From Brevibacterium paucivorans (GTDB lineage: Bacteria; Actinomycetota; Actinomycetes; Actinomycetales; Brevibacteriaceae), in NCBI RefSeq assembly GCF_016907735.1, contig NZ_JAFBCP010000001.1, positions 1,240,001 through 1,304,000 of the forward strand: DNA of 64,000 bases. The letters are read 5' to 3'. The position numbers and the translations under genes were made by a program. A model generated the notes under the pieces. The model was not told the origin of the DNA, searched no databases, and saw only the letters and a list, made by a program, of their open reading frames with translations. This document shows positions 51,000-59,047 of this stretch, one piece after another. How positions within the stretch are numbered: position 1 is the stretch's first letter; each line of letters opens with the position of its first letter.

Positions 51000-51878
51000 A
51001 TGTTTAAGAAATCACCGGCTAAAAAAGTAGCTAAGAAGTCGACTACAACCGCAAAATCATTCTTGGAAGAGGTTAGTGACGTGGCATCGCAGATTGGTAA
51101 GACTGTTCGAGAAGGTTCCGCACAGGCCATTGAGGCCACCGGCCCAGGCCTGGAACGTGCCAACGAATTCATTCACGACATCACCGACGCAGCTGGCCCC
51201 AAGCTGACTCAGACCAGCGACCGTCTTCACGAGGTTGCCGACCGTGTCCGTTCCCAGGCTGGCCCTCGCCTGCAGGAACTGTCCGAACAGGGTCGCGACC
51301 GCGCGGCTAAGGCAAGCGAACGCGTAACTGGTTACTCCACCAAGGCAGCTTCCGACGCAAGCAAGCGTTTCGCTGACACATCGTCGCAGGTCGCTGGCCT
51401 GTTGGCTTCCGCATCTGCTCCTAAGGGAGTAGAAGAACTCGTGGGTCGCGTGACCGGCGACAAGAACACTGTCAAGAAGGCTCAGAAGGCTGCGGCTAAG
51501 CGCGCTAAGGACCTGTCCAAGCAGGCGTCTAAGACCTCGAAAGAACTGGCCAAGTCCAACAAGAAGAGCAACGGTTGGAACTGGGTCGTGTGGGTTCTGG
51601 CACTGGGTGCCATTGGCGCGATCGGTTACTACGTGTGGAAGAAGCTCCAGCCAGTTAACGACCCATGGTCGGAACCACTGCCTGGCAACCGTCCAGCCGA
51701 CGCTCGCCCGCTGGGTTCGCACGACGCTGAAGAGTCCACCGCGACCGCTCCTATCGTGTCCGAGGTGGAAGTACCTGCAGGTCACGGCGACGAAGAAGAA
51801 AAAGACGCCGAGGTGGTCGCATCCGACCTCGAAGACGTCAAGGACGCTGACGCTTCGGGTACCCCTGGCAAGCACTGA
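51000..51878 (+). CDS. Coiled-coil/apolipoprotein-like protein with one transmembrane helix
   Basis: The 292-aa product (ATG 51000) has a Lys/Ala-rich start (KKSPAKKVAKKSTTTAKSF), about 150 residues of amphipathic helix with 11-residue periodicity (VREGSAQAIEATGPGLERAN style), then one transmembrane helix (WNWVVWVLALGAIGAIGYYVW, near residue 190) and an acidic tail. Such proteins resemble apolipoprotein A1/E-like bacterial helices, but the function is unknown. It is monocistronic and followed by a clear terminator. Confidence 0.65.
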   Translation: MFKKSPAKKVAKKSTTTAKSFLEEVSDVASQIGKTVREGSAQAIEATGPGLERANEFIHDITDAAGPKLTQTSDRLHEVADRVRSQAGPRLQELSEQGRDRAAKASERVTGYSTKAASDASKRFADTSSQVAGLLASASAPKGVEELVGRVTGDKNTVKKAQKAAAKRAKDLSKQASKTSKELAKSNKKSNGWNWVVWVLALGAIGAIGYYVWKKLQPVNDPWSEPLPGNRPADARPLGSHDAEESTATAPIVSEVEVPAGHGDEEEKDAEVVASDLEDVKDADASGTPGKH

Positions 51879-51915
51879 GTGTGAAGGGCTTGGGTGACTA
51901 GCCCTTAATCACTGG

Positions 51916-51946
51916 CCGGCCGTGTGCATGTGTTGCACACGGCCGG
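51916..51946 (+). terminator. Intrinsic terminator after the coiled-coil protein gene
   Basis: Perfect 13-bp arms CCGGCCGTGTGCA (51916-51928) and TGCACACGGCCGG (51934-51946) with a 5-base loop are followed by TTTGTTGTG. It lies 37 bases after the stop codon. Confidence 0.85.
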
Positions 51947-52021
51947 TTTGTTGTGTGTGCAAGTTCGGCGTGCGCTTGTCTCATCTGGCCGTTCCAGTCT
52001 TATGATCAATTCGCGTAGCGT

Positions 52022-52155
52022 CGTTTAGCTACACTCCAATTCAATTTTGTGCGTCGAGTGTATCTAAAAGCCCCCAAAAGAGTGATGTAGGTCACTAAAT
52101 GGGGGTGTAATGAGGTCGTTTAGCTACAGTCAAACTTTTCGAGTGTAGCTAAACG
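52022..52155. repeat. Family 1 paired-hairpin repeat, copy D, with CRP-like centre
   Basis: The first hairpin (about 52023-52069) has GTTTAGCTACACTC and a degenerate partner; the second has perfect arms CGTTTAGCTACA (52117-52128) and TGTAGCTAAACG (52144-52155). Between them lies AGTGATGTAGGTCACT (52081-52096), a perfect 5-bp half-site palindrome of the CRP/GlxR type (AGTGA-N6-TCACT). The 51879-52326 gap also contains a terminator and a family 2 repeat, but no gene. Confidence 0.85.
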
Positions 52156-52199
52156 GCTTTCCGGGTGAAGAGCTCCGGGCAACCTAGCCAAGCCCACAC

Positions 52200-52253
52200 G
52201 GCGCAAAGCGAGCGAAACTACGCAATATAAAGCGCCGTCTTGCTCACTTTGCG
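52200..52253. repeat. Family 2 nested palindrome, copy 2
   Basis: GGCGCAAAGCGAGCGAAACTA is followed by CGCAATATAAAGCGCC and TGCTCACTTTGCG, matching copies at 9095 and 63806. It lies 74 bases upstream of the acyl-CoA dehydrogenase start. Confidence 0.85.
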
Positions 52254-52326
52254 ACGTCTCGACTGGCGCCACCGCCAAAAACTGTAGGATGACCCCATAC
52301 TTAACAATCGATCGCAAAGGAGCGAC

Positions 52327-54204
52327 ATGTCTAAGTCCGTCATTTTCAACGAACGCGACGCACAGTTTCTCTTGTACGAATGGCTCAAAGTCGATGAGCT
52401 CACCCAACGCCAAAGGTTCAAGGAACACTCACGTGAAACGTTCGACGGAATCCTGGACGTGGCAAAGCAGATCGCGCTGGAGCACTTCGAACCGCACTAC
52501 CAGAAGCTCGACGCGAACGAACCGCGCATGAACGCGGACGGGAAAGTCGAACTCATCGACGACGTGAAGAGCGCACTCGACGCGTTTTCCGCGGCAGACC
52601 TGATGTCAGCAGCCATGGATGAAGAGGTGGGCGGGTTCCAGTTGCCCATGACCGTGACTCGCGCGGTGTACATGTGGTTCCAGGCTGCGAACGCCTCGAC
52701 CTACGCCTACGCCGGGCTGACCACCGCAGCCGCCCAAACCCTCTACCAGCACGGATCGCAAGAGCTGATTGACCGGTTCGTGCCACACATGGCCTCGGGC
52801 CGCTTCTTTGGCGTGATGGCGCTGTCCGAACCAGAAGTCGGCTCGTCCCTGGGCGACCTCACCACACGTTGCGAACCGCAACCGGATGGCACGTATCGAC
52901 TGTTCGGCACCAAGATGTGGATTTCGGGTGGCGACCAGGAAATCTCGGAAAACATCGTGGCCCTGGTGCTGGCCCGCCACGCAGGTGAGAACGCACAGCC
53001 CGGACCAAAGGGCTTGAGCCTGTTCGCAGTACCCAAATTCATCACTGACGACAACGGCGACCTGGGCGAACGCAACGCGATCACCCTGGTGGGGCTCAAC
53101 CACAAAATGGGTAACCGCGGAACCACGAACACGCTCCTGGAGTTCGGCGACGACAAACACAGGCCGGCAAACGCGCAAGGTGAGCCCACCTCGGGCGCGG
53201 TGGGATACCTCATTGGACGCGAAGGCGAGGGCCTGGCGCTGATGTTCCACATGATGAACGAGGCGCGAGTGTTCGTGGGCGCCGCGGCGGCCTCAGTGGG
53301 GCAGCGCTCGCACCTGACTGCCGTGCGGTACGCGGGCGAGCGGCGCCAGGGTCGCCTCCCGCAAGACAAGGGGCAGGGCGGGCCCATGGTGCCCATTGTG
53401 GAGCACGCAGATGTGCGGCGAATGTTGCTGGCGTCGAAGTCCTACGCCGAGGTGTCAGTCGCGTTGGTCATGTACTGTTCCCGGTTGCAGGATGAGGCGC
53501 AGACGGCGGAGCGTGCGGAGGACCGTGAGGCGGCGGCGCTGTTGCTTGATGTGCTGACACCGGTCGCTAAGTCATTCCCGTCGCAGTACGCGGTTAAGGC
53601 GTCTGACCTGGCCATTCAGGTACATGGTGGGTACGGGTACACGCGCGATTTCCCGGTGGAGCAGTTGTATCGGGACAATCGGCTCAATCCGATTCACGAA
53701 GGCACGCACGGCATTCAGGCCAACGACTTGTTGGGGCGCAAGGTGGCCATGCGTGGCGGGGCCGGGTTGGATCTGCTGGTCAGGCGCATCGCGCAGACGT
53801 GTGAGGCCGCTGGTGGTGGGGCTGATGGCGCTGGGGCCGGTGGGGCCGGGGCCGCGGCCGCGGCTGACACTCAGGCGTGGGCTACCAAACTGCGCGGCGC
53901 GGTCGAGCGGGCAGTTCAGGTGACGCGCAAGGTCCACGGTAGGGACAGTGCCAATGCGGCATTGAAGGACGCCGCGCTGTACTTGGAGGCGATGGGGCAC
54001 ATCGTTGCTGCGTGGCTGTGGCTGGACATGGTGAACACGATTGACGGAGCCTCATCCACTGGAAGCGACGCCTCTTTCTACGCAGGGAAGCGGGCGGCAG
54101 CGCAGTACTTCTTCGAGTATGAACTCCCCCACGCGATGACGCTGCTCGCTGTCATGGAAAACGCCTCGGACATCTTGCTCGACGTAGATCCCAAAGGCCT
54201 GTAA
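52327..54204 (+). CDS. Acyl-CoA dehydrogenase (large FadE type)
   Basis: This 625-aa flavoenzyme catalyses the first step of beta-oxidation. Motifs include the FAD/substrate segment MALSEPEVGSSLGDLTT, KMWISGGDQEISENIV near residue 200, and the C-terminal QVHGGYGYTRDFPVEQLYRDNR followed by NPIHEGTHGIQ, where the Glu is the likely catalytic base. The length, with an additional C-terminal helical domain of about 150 residues, matches large FadE5-like dehydrogenases. The ATG follows AAAGGAGCG. Gene neighbours (phosphotransferase, SDR, TetR) suggest acyl-CoA catabolism. Confidence 0.92.
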   Translation: MSKSVIFNERDAQFLLYEWLKVDELTQRQRFKEHSRETFDGILDVAKQIALEHFEPHYQKLDANEPRMNADGKVELIDDVKSALDAFSAADLMSAAMDEEVGGFQLPMTVTRAVYMWFQAANASTYAYAGLTTAAAQTLYQHGSQELIDRFVPHMASGRFFGVMALSEPEVGSSLGDLTTRCEPQPDGTYRLFGTKMWISGGDQEISENIVALVLARHAGENAQPGPKGLSLFAVPKFITDDNGDLGERNAITLVGLNHKMGNRGTTNTLLEFGDDKHRPANAQGEPTSGAVGYLIGREGEGLALMFHMMNEARVFVGAAAASVGQRSHLTAVRYAGERRQGRLPQDKGQGGPMVPIVEHADVRRMLLASKSYAEVSVALVMYCSRLQDEAQTAERAEDREAAALLLDVLTPVAKSFPSQYAVKASDLAIQVHGGYGYTRDFPVEQLYRDNRLNPIHEGTHGIQANDLLGRKVAMRGGAGLDLLVRRIAQTCEAAGGGADGAGAGGAGAAAAADTQAWATKLRGAVERAVQVTRKVHGRDSANAALKDAALYLEAMGHIVAAWLWLDMVNTIDGASSTGSDASFYAGKRAAAQYFFEYELPHAMTLLAVMENASDILLDVDPKGL

Positions 54205-54265
54205 CGCTTAGACCTTCCAGCATGTGGCACGTTTTCATACCCACCGAAGCCCATGCACTAGAACT

Positions 54266-54397
54266 CGTTTAGCTACAGTCCAATTCGTGGACTGTAGCTA
54301 AACGCCCCCTTTTCACCCCAAATGTGTGACCTGTGCCACATCTTTGGGCACTTTTAGCTACAGTCGAGACTCAACATCCAACTCGACTGTAGCTAAA
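54266..54397. repeat. Family 1 paired-hairpin repeat, copy E, with CRP-like centre
   Basis: The first hairpin is a perfect 17-bp stem (54266-54282 with 54288-54304, 5-base loop). The second is a perfect 16-bp stem (54353-54368 with 54382-54397). Between them lies TGTGACCTGTGCCACA (54325-54340), close to the CRP/GlxR consensus TGTGA-N6-TCACA. It fills the convergent gap between the acyl-CoA dehydrogenase and phosphotransferase genes, so the hairpins could also terminate transcription in both directions. Confidence 0.88.
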
Positions 54398-54435
54398 CGA
54401 AACGGAACCAGCCCACTAAAACAAGAAGCGTCGCC

Positions 54436-55617
54436 TTACACCCACCCAAGCCCGCGGGCGGCGAGTTGCGGAACTCCTTGCTCCAACCTCGGCGCAAAAT
54501 CATCACCGGGACGCTCGCCAGCCTTCCACCGAGTGAACATCGCCTCGAGGAACACACACGACTTGAACAGCGCCAACGCCTTATACCAGTCGATCCGAGA
54601 CAGGTCAGGGGCGCTGCCTGACACCTCGGCGACCCCTGCGCTATACCGCTCCACCACCTGGTCTGGGGACAGATACCCCTCCGAGGTGGTCACGCGCGAC
54701 AGCTCCATGACGGTCATCTCTCGGCCGCCAGGTTGCCCGGCCCCGGGCTCAGCGTAGGTCGCCAGGAAGTACCCCAGGTCGGCCAGCGGATCACCCAGCG
54801 TGGCCATCTCCCAGTCCAGAATCGCCATGACGTCCGGCATCCCTGACGGCCGCACCATCACATTGCCCAGCCGGTAGTCCCCGTGAACAACTGCGTGGCG
54901 CTGCGAGGTGGGGATGTCGGCGGCAAGGCGGCGGCCCAGCTCAACAACATCGGGCACCTCGCGCTTGGAGTTGACCTCCCACAGGCGCGTGAACGTGGCC
55001 ACCTGACGCTCCAGGTATCCCTCCGGCTTGCCCAGGCGAGCAACATCGGGGTCCGCCACGTCCACCGAATGCAGCTTTACCAGCGAATCCACAAAAGACT
55101 CCATGACGTGCGCACGATCCGCAGGCGCGGTGACGTTCGCAGGCTCGGAGGAATCGATCACGAACCCGTCCAGGAACTCCATGATGTAGAAGTTCACGCC
55201 CAGGATCGACTCGTCTTCACCCACCGCCAAAATCTTTGGCACCGGTACGCCCTGCGCGGCGACGGCCTGCTGCACGCGCGCCTCACGCACCATGTTGTGC
55301 GTGCCCTTGGGCAGTGGCGGCCGAGGTCCGCGTCGCAACACGAACTTCTCCCCACCGCGCGACAACACGAACGTGATGTTCGACTGCCCGCCACCCACGC
55401 GCTCCCACTCGACGGGCCCTGCGCCCAGGCCGTGCTCGTCCAAGAATGCTTCGATCCGGTCCAGCACCAGCACAGGGGCCGCGGACCCGGTGGGGACGCC
55501 GTCAAAGGTGGGAACGACCTCGGCCGAGGTGGCCTCAGACTTCCCCGGGGTGTCCGCCTTGGGTGCGTGTTGGTTGGTCGTGGGCGTGTTCTGCGAGTTT
55601 GAGGTGGTGTGGCTCAT
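54436..55617 (-). CDS. Aminoglycoside-phosphotransferase-like kinase linked to acyl-CoA metabolism
   Basis: This 393-aa protein has the APH/choline-kinase fold: the nucleotide loop near GGQSNITFVLSRGGEKFVLRR, the catalytic loop VVHGDYRLGNVMV near residue 245, and the metal motif ILDWEMATLGDPLADLG. These kinases are fused or linked to acyl-CoA dehydrogenases (ACAD10/11 type) and phosphorylate 4-hydroxyacyl-CoAs, which fits the neighbouring genes. The N-terminal 45 residues are low-complexity and carry an overlapping inverted CCGAGGT pair (55517-55531). The start overlaps the SDR gene stop. Confidence 0.88.
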   Translation of the reverse strand: MSHTTSNSQNTPTTNQHAPKADTPGKSEATSAEVVPTFDGVPTGSAAPVLVLDRIEAFLDEHGLGAGPVEWERVGGGQSNITFVLSRGGEKFVLRRGPRPPLPKGTHNMVREARVQQAVAAQGVPVPKILAVGEDESILGVNFYIMEFLDGFVIDSSEPANVTAPADRAHVMESFVDSLVKLHSVDVADPDVARLGKPEGYLERQVATFTRLWEVNSKREVPDVVELGRRLAADIPTSQRHAVVHGDYRLGNVMVRPSGMPDVMAILDWEMATLGDPLADLGYFLATYAEPGAGQPGGREMTVMELSRVTTSEGYLSPDQVVERYSAGVAEVSGSAPDLSRIDWYKALALFKSCVFLEAMFTRWKAGERPGDDFAPRLEQGVPQLAARGLGWV

Positions 55618-56405
55618 GCTGTGCCTCCCGCTGCGGTGAGGCCGCCGTCGACCAGTAGCACCTGTGCGGTGATCCAGCTGGCGTTGTCGGAGACGAGGAA
55701 TGCGACGGCTTGGGCGATGTCGGCGGGGACGCCCAGGCGGGCCATGGGGTAGGCGCTTGCGACTTCTTCTTCCTTGCCTTCATACAGGGCTTTTGCGAAG
55801 TCGGTTTTGACTACGGCGGGGGCGACGGCGTTGACGCGGATGTCGGGCCCGAGTTCCACGGCAAGTGTGCGGGTCAGGTGCGATACGGCGGCCTTGGTGA
55901 CGCCGTAGAAACCGATCCCGGGCGGAGGTGTTTCGCCCGCGACGGACGACAGGTTCACAACCGAGCCCTTGCGTTCGCGAAACTTCAGGTCCGGGTGCTT
56001 GAGTGCTGCCTGCACCCACGCCAGTTGCGCGAGCACGTTGACTTCGAAGATTTTGCTGGCGGCGCCCAGGTCCAGGTCTTCGAGCTTGCCGTAGACCGGG
56101 TTGATGCCGGCGTTGTTGATGAGGATGTCCAGGCCGCCGAACTCTTGGGCGGCGGTGTTGAGAACGTGGGCGCGGTGTTCGGGGTCGTGGGCTTTTCCGG
56201 CGATTCCCAGGGCTGAGCCACGTGGCATTGTGCTCACTGCTGCGTCGAGGTTTTCTTGGCCGCGCGCGGTGATGATGACGCGAGCGCCTTGTGAGACCAG
56301 TTCTTGTGCGATCGCCAATCCGATTCCGCGGCTACCACCCGTGACGACCGCGACCTTGCCGGCCAGGGTGCCTGAAGTGTCTGCAGCGTTTGAAGCGTTG
56401 TCCAT
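55614..56405 (-). CDS. Short-chain dehydrogenase/reductase
   Basis: The protein has about 263 aa from ATG 56405, which follows GGGAG. The NAD(P) motif is TGGSRGIGLAIA near residue 22, followed by NNAGIN near 98 and the catalytic Ser...YxxxK as SSVAGETPPPGIGFYGVTKAA near 160. The C-terminal LVDGGLTAAGG is standard for SDR oxidoreductases. It is first in a two-gene unit with the phosphotransferase and is divergent from the TetR gene, which probably regulates it. An in-frame start at 56456 would enter the operator region and is less likely. Confidence 0.92.
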   Translation of the reverse strand: MDNASNAADTSGTLAGKVAVVTGGSRGIGLAIAQELVSQGARVIITARGQENLDAAVSTMPRGSALGIAGKAHDPEHRAHVLNTAAQEFGGLDILINNAGINPVYGKLEDLDLGAASKIFEVNVLAQLAWVQAALKHPDLKFRERKGSVVNLSSVAGETPPPGIGFYGVTKAAVSHLTRTLAVELGPDIRVNAVAPAVVKTDFAKALYEGKEEEVASAYPMARLGVPADIAQAVAFLVSDNASWITAQVLLVDGGLTAAGGTA

Positions 56406-56463
56406 TGCAAATCTCCCTTGTTTTGCTGTGCCTGGCGCGGGTGCGGAAACGCCCACCCCATCT

Positions 56464-56505
56464 ACACCGATCGATCAAACACTACACCGATCGATCGCTC
56501 GGTGT
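56464..56505. promoter_or_regulatory. TetR-type operator region
   Basis: A 22-base inverted repeat, ACACCGA-N8-TCGGTGT (56484-56505), overlaps an additional half-site copy ACACCGATCGATC at 56464-56476, giving a direct repeat 20 bases apart. It lies in the divergent promoter between the SDR-phosphotransferase unit and the tetR-type gene. Autoregulation and control of the catabolic unit are inferred from position. Confidence 0.7.
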
Positions 56506-56624
56506 TCTTCAAATACCTATACTTTGACCATGGGGTTAACGCCTTGTCAACCGGTGATTGCCAGTCAAACGCTTGGGAACCGCCCCTCTTTTGCCGCACG
56601 GTCACACGTCTAATCGAGAAATGA

Positions 56625-57260
56625 ATGAACAACGAAACCAGCTCAAACGAAGCCAGCTCTAGCGCAATGTGGCGCGACTACAGCGACAACCCGTGGACCC
56701 CAGTGCAGGGGGCGGCACTTAGGTGCTTTGCACGAGCTGGGTATCACGGCACCTCGATCCGCAACATCGCAACTGAAGCGAACTTGTCCGTGCCTGGGCT
56801 GTATCACCACTGGCGGTCCAAGCAGGCGATCCTGCAGGCACTCCTATCGCAGGGCATGGAGGAGCTGTGGTGGCGCACCGAGCTTGCGCGCGAAGAGGCC
56901 GGGGCCGACGATCCGCTAGCCCAGTTCACCAACGTCATGAACTGCATGCTGTGGTTCCACACTGTGCGCAAAGACGAAGCACTGGTCAACGCTTCAGAAG
57001 CCAGGTCTTTGGATGCGGAAGGTTTAGCGATGCACCGGAAGAATCGCTTGCGGCAACAGAAGCAGATCGACGACATCGTGGTGGCCGGGGCCAAGGCTGG
57101 TGTGTTCACTGCACCGTACCCGCTGGATGCGTCACGAGCCGTTGTGTCCATGTGTGTTTCGGTTGCGTCGTGGTTCCAACCGGACGGCGACCTGAGCGCA
57201 GCCCAGGTTGTGGACCGTTACACGGATCTGTGCCTGCGCACTGTGGGTGCGGTTCGGTAG
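56625..57260 (+). CDS. TetR family transcriptional regulator
   Basis: This 211-aa protein has an N-terminal TetR helix-turn-helix (GAALRCFARAGYHGTSIRNIATEANLSVPGLYHHWRSKQAIL). The C-terminal ligand domain is all helical and resembles regulators of lipid or acyl-CoA catabolism (KstR2-like pattern, by layout only). The divergent position next to an SDR gene with a shared operator supports repression of that unit. The start at 56625 has no strong ribosome site, so the mRNA may be leaderless. Confidence 0.9.
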   Translation: MNNETSSNEASSSAMWRDYSDNPWTPVQGAALRCFARAGYHGTSIRNIATEANLSVPGLYHHWRSKQAILQALLSQGMEELWWRTELAREEAGADDPLAQFTNVMNCMLWFHTVRKDEALVNASEARSLDAEGLAMHRKNRLRQQKQIDDIVVAGAKAGVFTAPYPLDASRAVVSMCVSVASWFQPDGDLSAAQVVDRYTDLCLRTVGAVR

Positions 57261-57304
57261 GTCGGCGAGGCTCGTTGGGGCCAAGTGAGTTTCCCGACGG
57301 TTTT

Positions 57305-57432
57305 GTCTACAACCCAATGCGCTTTGCCCCGAGGGTTGTAGAGTAATGCACCGATTTTGGGCCAAAAACGTGAACAAAACGAACAAAAGGGGCGTTTACT
57401 CTACACGCCAGTTCGAGGTTTGTAGAGTAATG
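57305..57432. repeat. Family 3 repeat, copy 4
   Basis: Perfect first hairpin (CTACAACCC 57307-57315 with GGGTTGTAG 57333-57341), core AAAACGTGAACAAAACGAAC (57365-57384) and perfect second hairpin (TTACTCTACA 57396-57405 with TGTAGAGTAA 57421-57430). This copy shows the full hairpin-core-hairpin design most clearly; compensatory changes keep both stems paired although their sequence differs from other copies. Confidence 0.88.
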
Positions 57433-57465
57433 CGGCTCCGCGTCGATCGACACCCAAAAAGCTAC

Positions 57466-57483
57466 TGTACAATTATCTGTACA
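57466..57483. promoter_or_regulatory. YefM-YoeB operator: paired TGTACA motifs
   Basis: TGTACA occurs at 57466-57471 and 57478-57483, 12 bases centre to centre, just upstream of the antitoxin gene. In the E. coli yefM-yoeB operator the YefM protein also binds two TGTACA motifs with a 12-bp spacing, so operator architecture appears conserved. Confidence 0.75.
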
Positions 57484-57508
57484 TCTATCTGCTTGAGGAG
57501 CCGCCAGC

Positions 57509-57763
57509 ATGAAAACGATGAGCTACACGGAGTCCCGCGCAAACTACGCAAAAGTCCTTGACGCCGTGGTAAACGACCGCGAAGAAACGATCATCACGCG
57601 CGCGGGCCACGAACCCGTCGTGATCGTTTCTCTCACCGAGTACGAGTCGTTGCGCGAAACCGCACACCTACTTCGAACACCAGCCAACGCCCGTCGCCTG
57701 CTCGATTCAATCGAACGGCTTGAAAAGCGTGGTGGAACAAGGCATGACCTCATCGAGGACTAA
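57509..57763 (+). CDS. yefM: YefM/Phd-type antitoxin
   Basis: This 84-aa antitoxin begins MSYTESRANYAKVLDAVVNDREETIIT in family style and continues GHEPVVIVSLTEYESLRET, a typical Phd/YefM DNA-binding half, with a C-terminal toxin-wrapping tail (RLLDSIERLEKRGG). The start at 57509 lies after GAGGAG; an internal ATG at 57518 is also possible. It neutralises the toxin encoded two bases downstream and, with it, represses the operon through the paired TGTACA site. Confidence 0.92.
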   Translation: MKTMSYTESRANYAKVLDAVVNDREETIITRAGHEPVVIVSLTEYESLRETAHLLRTPANARRLLDSIERLEKRGGTRHDLIED

Positions 57764-57765
57764 CC

Positions 57766-58029
57766 ATGGCACTCCTAGTGTGGGATGAAAACGCATGGGA
57801 TGACTATGTGTGGTGGCAGAAAGAAGATCGCCGGACACTCAAACGCATCAACCAGCTCATTCGCGACATCGCGCGCAACGGAAACGACGGGATCGGTAAG
57901 CCTGAAGCCCTCAAGCACAGCCTGTCAGGTTACTGGTCACGCAGGATCACCGGTGAGCACCGGCTCGTTTACAAGGTCATCAATGATGAGATTCGCATAG
58001 CAAGCTGTCGGTATCACTACGAACCCTAG
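57766..58029 (+). CDS. yoeB: YoeB/Txe-type mRNA interferase toxin
   Basis: This 87-aa toxin of the RelE superfamily cleaves mRNA at the ribosome. Sequence features include WDENAWDDYVWWQKEDRRTLKRIN, GIGKPEALKHSLSGYWSRRITGEHRLVYKV and a C-terminal IASCRYHY, in which the conserved Glu, Arg and His/Tyr positions of YoeB (E46, R65, H83-type) are visible. Its ATG follows the antitoxin stop by two bases. Confidence 0.93.
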   Translation: MALLVWDENAWDDYVWWQKEDRRTLKRINQLIRDIARNGNDGIGKPEALKHSLSGYWSRRITGEHRLVYKVINDEIRIASCRYHYEP

Positions 58030-58165
58030 CCGGGACCACACAAACTGGCCCACACCTCGGCACCAAACCCACCCCAGCACACTCTGTGAGACAGCGCACA
58101 GAAAAATAGCTCGGGGCGCAGCTCAACGCATAGGCTGGACGAAACCCGCGATCGAAGGAGATCCA

Positions 58166-59023
58166 ATGACCCAGAACGAATCCTCGGCAACCAACCCGGC
58201 AACTAACCCAGCGACCACCTCGGCGGACGCCCCTGCGAACACCGCCCCAACCACCCCAGAAAACCAGGTGGTACTCACCGAGGTCGTTGACAACGTCCTC
58301 GTCATCACCCTCAACCGCCCCGAGGCAAAGAACGCCGTCAACCAGGACGTGGCCCAGGGTGTCGCCGCCGCGATTGACCGCTTCAACGACGATGACGCAC
58401 TGGCCGTGGCCGTGATTACGGGGGCTGGTGGGACGTTCTGTTCGGGCATGGACCTCAAGGCGTTCGTGCGCGGGGAGTCCCCGTCCGTTGAGGGTCGCGG
58501 GTTTGCCGGGCTGACCGAGGCGCCCCCAGCCAAGCCGCTCATCGCAGCTGTCGAAGGGTTCGCGTTGGCGGGCGGGTTTGAGACCATGCTGGCGTGCGAC
58601 CTGGTGGTGGCCGCGGATAACGCTAAGTTCGGGCTTCCCGAGGTGAAGCGCGGTCTGGTTGCTGCGGCAGGTGGCGTGTATACGCTTCCGGAACGCACGC
58701 ACCGGGCGATTGCGATGGAGATGGCGCTGACCGGTGACCTCTACCCCACTGAGTTTGTGGCCGGTCACGGGCTGATCAATCGGGTCGTTCCCGCAGGTCA
58801 GGCGTTGGAAGGTGCACTTGAGTTGGCACGTACGATCGCTTCGAACGGGCCGTTGGCGGTGCGCACGTCCAAGCAGATCATCGTGGAATCCGCTGACTGG
58901 GCGCGCGACGAAAAATCGGCCAAGCAGGAACCGCTCACACGCGACGTGTTCAACTCGCACGACGCAATCGAAGGATCAAAGGCGTTCGCTGAAAAGCGTG
59001 CACCTCGCTGGACTGGTAAGTAG
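58166..59023 (+). CDS. Crotonase / enoyl-CoA hydratase family protein
   Basis: This 285-aa protein has the crotonase pattern: ITLNRPEAKNAVNQDV near residue 55, the oxyanion-hole strand GAGGTFCSGMDLKAF near 95 and the second oxyanion/catalytic region AAVEGFALAGGFETMLACDLVVAADNAKFGLPEVKRGL near 130-170. The Glu in GLPEVKRG is a hydratase-type residue. The N-terminal 35 residues are Thr/Pro/Ala-rich and carry a CCGAGGT motif. The ATG follows AAGGAGAT. It is likely co-transcribed with the hydroxyacyl-CoA dehydrogenase 24 bases on. Confidence 0.9.
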   Translation: MTQNESSATNPATNPATTSADAPANTAPTTPENQVVLTEVVDNVLVITLNRPEAKNAVNQDVAQGVAAAIDRFNDDDALAVAVITGAGGTFCSGMDLKAFVRGESPSVEGRGFAGLTEAPPAKPLIAAVEGFALAGGFETMLACDLVVAADNAKFGLPEVKRGLVAAAGGVYTLPERTHRAIAMEMALTGDLYPTEFVAGHGLINRVVPAGQALEGALELARTIASNGPLAVRTSKQIIVESADWARDEKSAKQEPLTRDVFNSHDAIEGSKAFAEKRAPRWTGK

Positions 59024-59047
59024 CCCTCCCACCCCAAAGGAGTTCTT

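Noticed and set aside
51057..51875. Minus-strand frame of 272 codons opposite the coiled-coil protein
   Set aside because: The + strand frame has a start, a transmembrane helix and a terminator, while the opposing frame has none of these.
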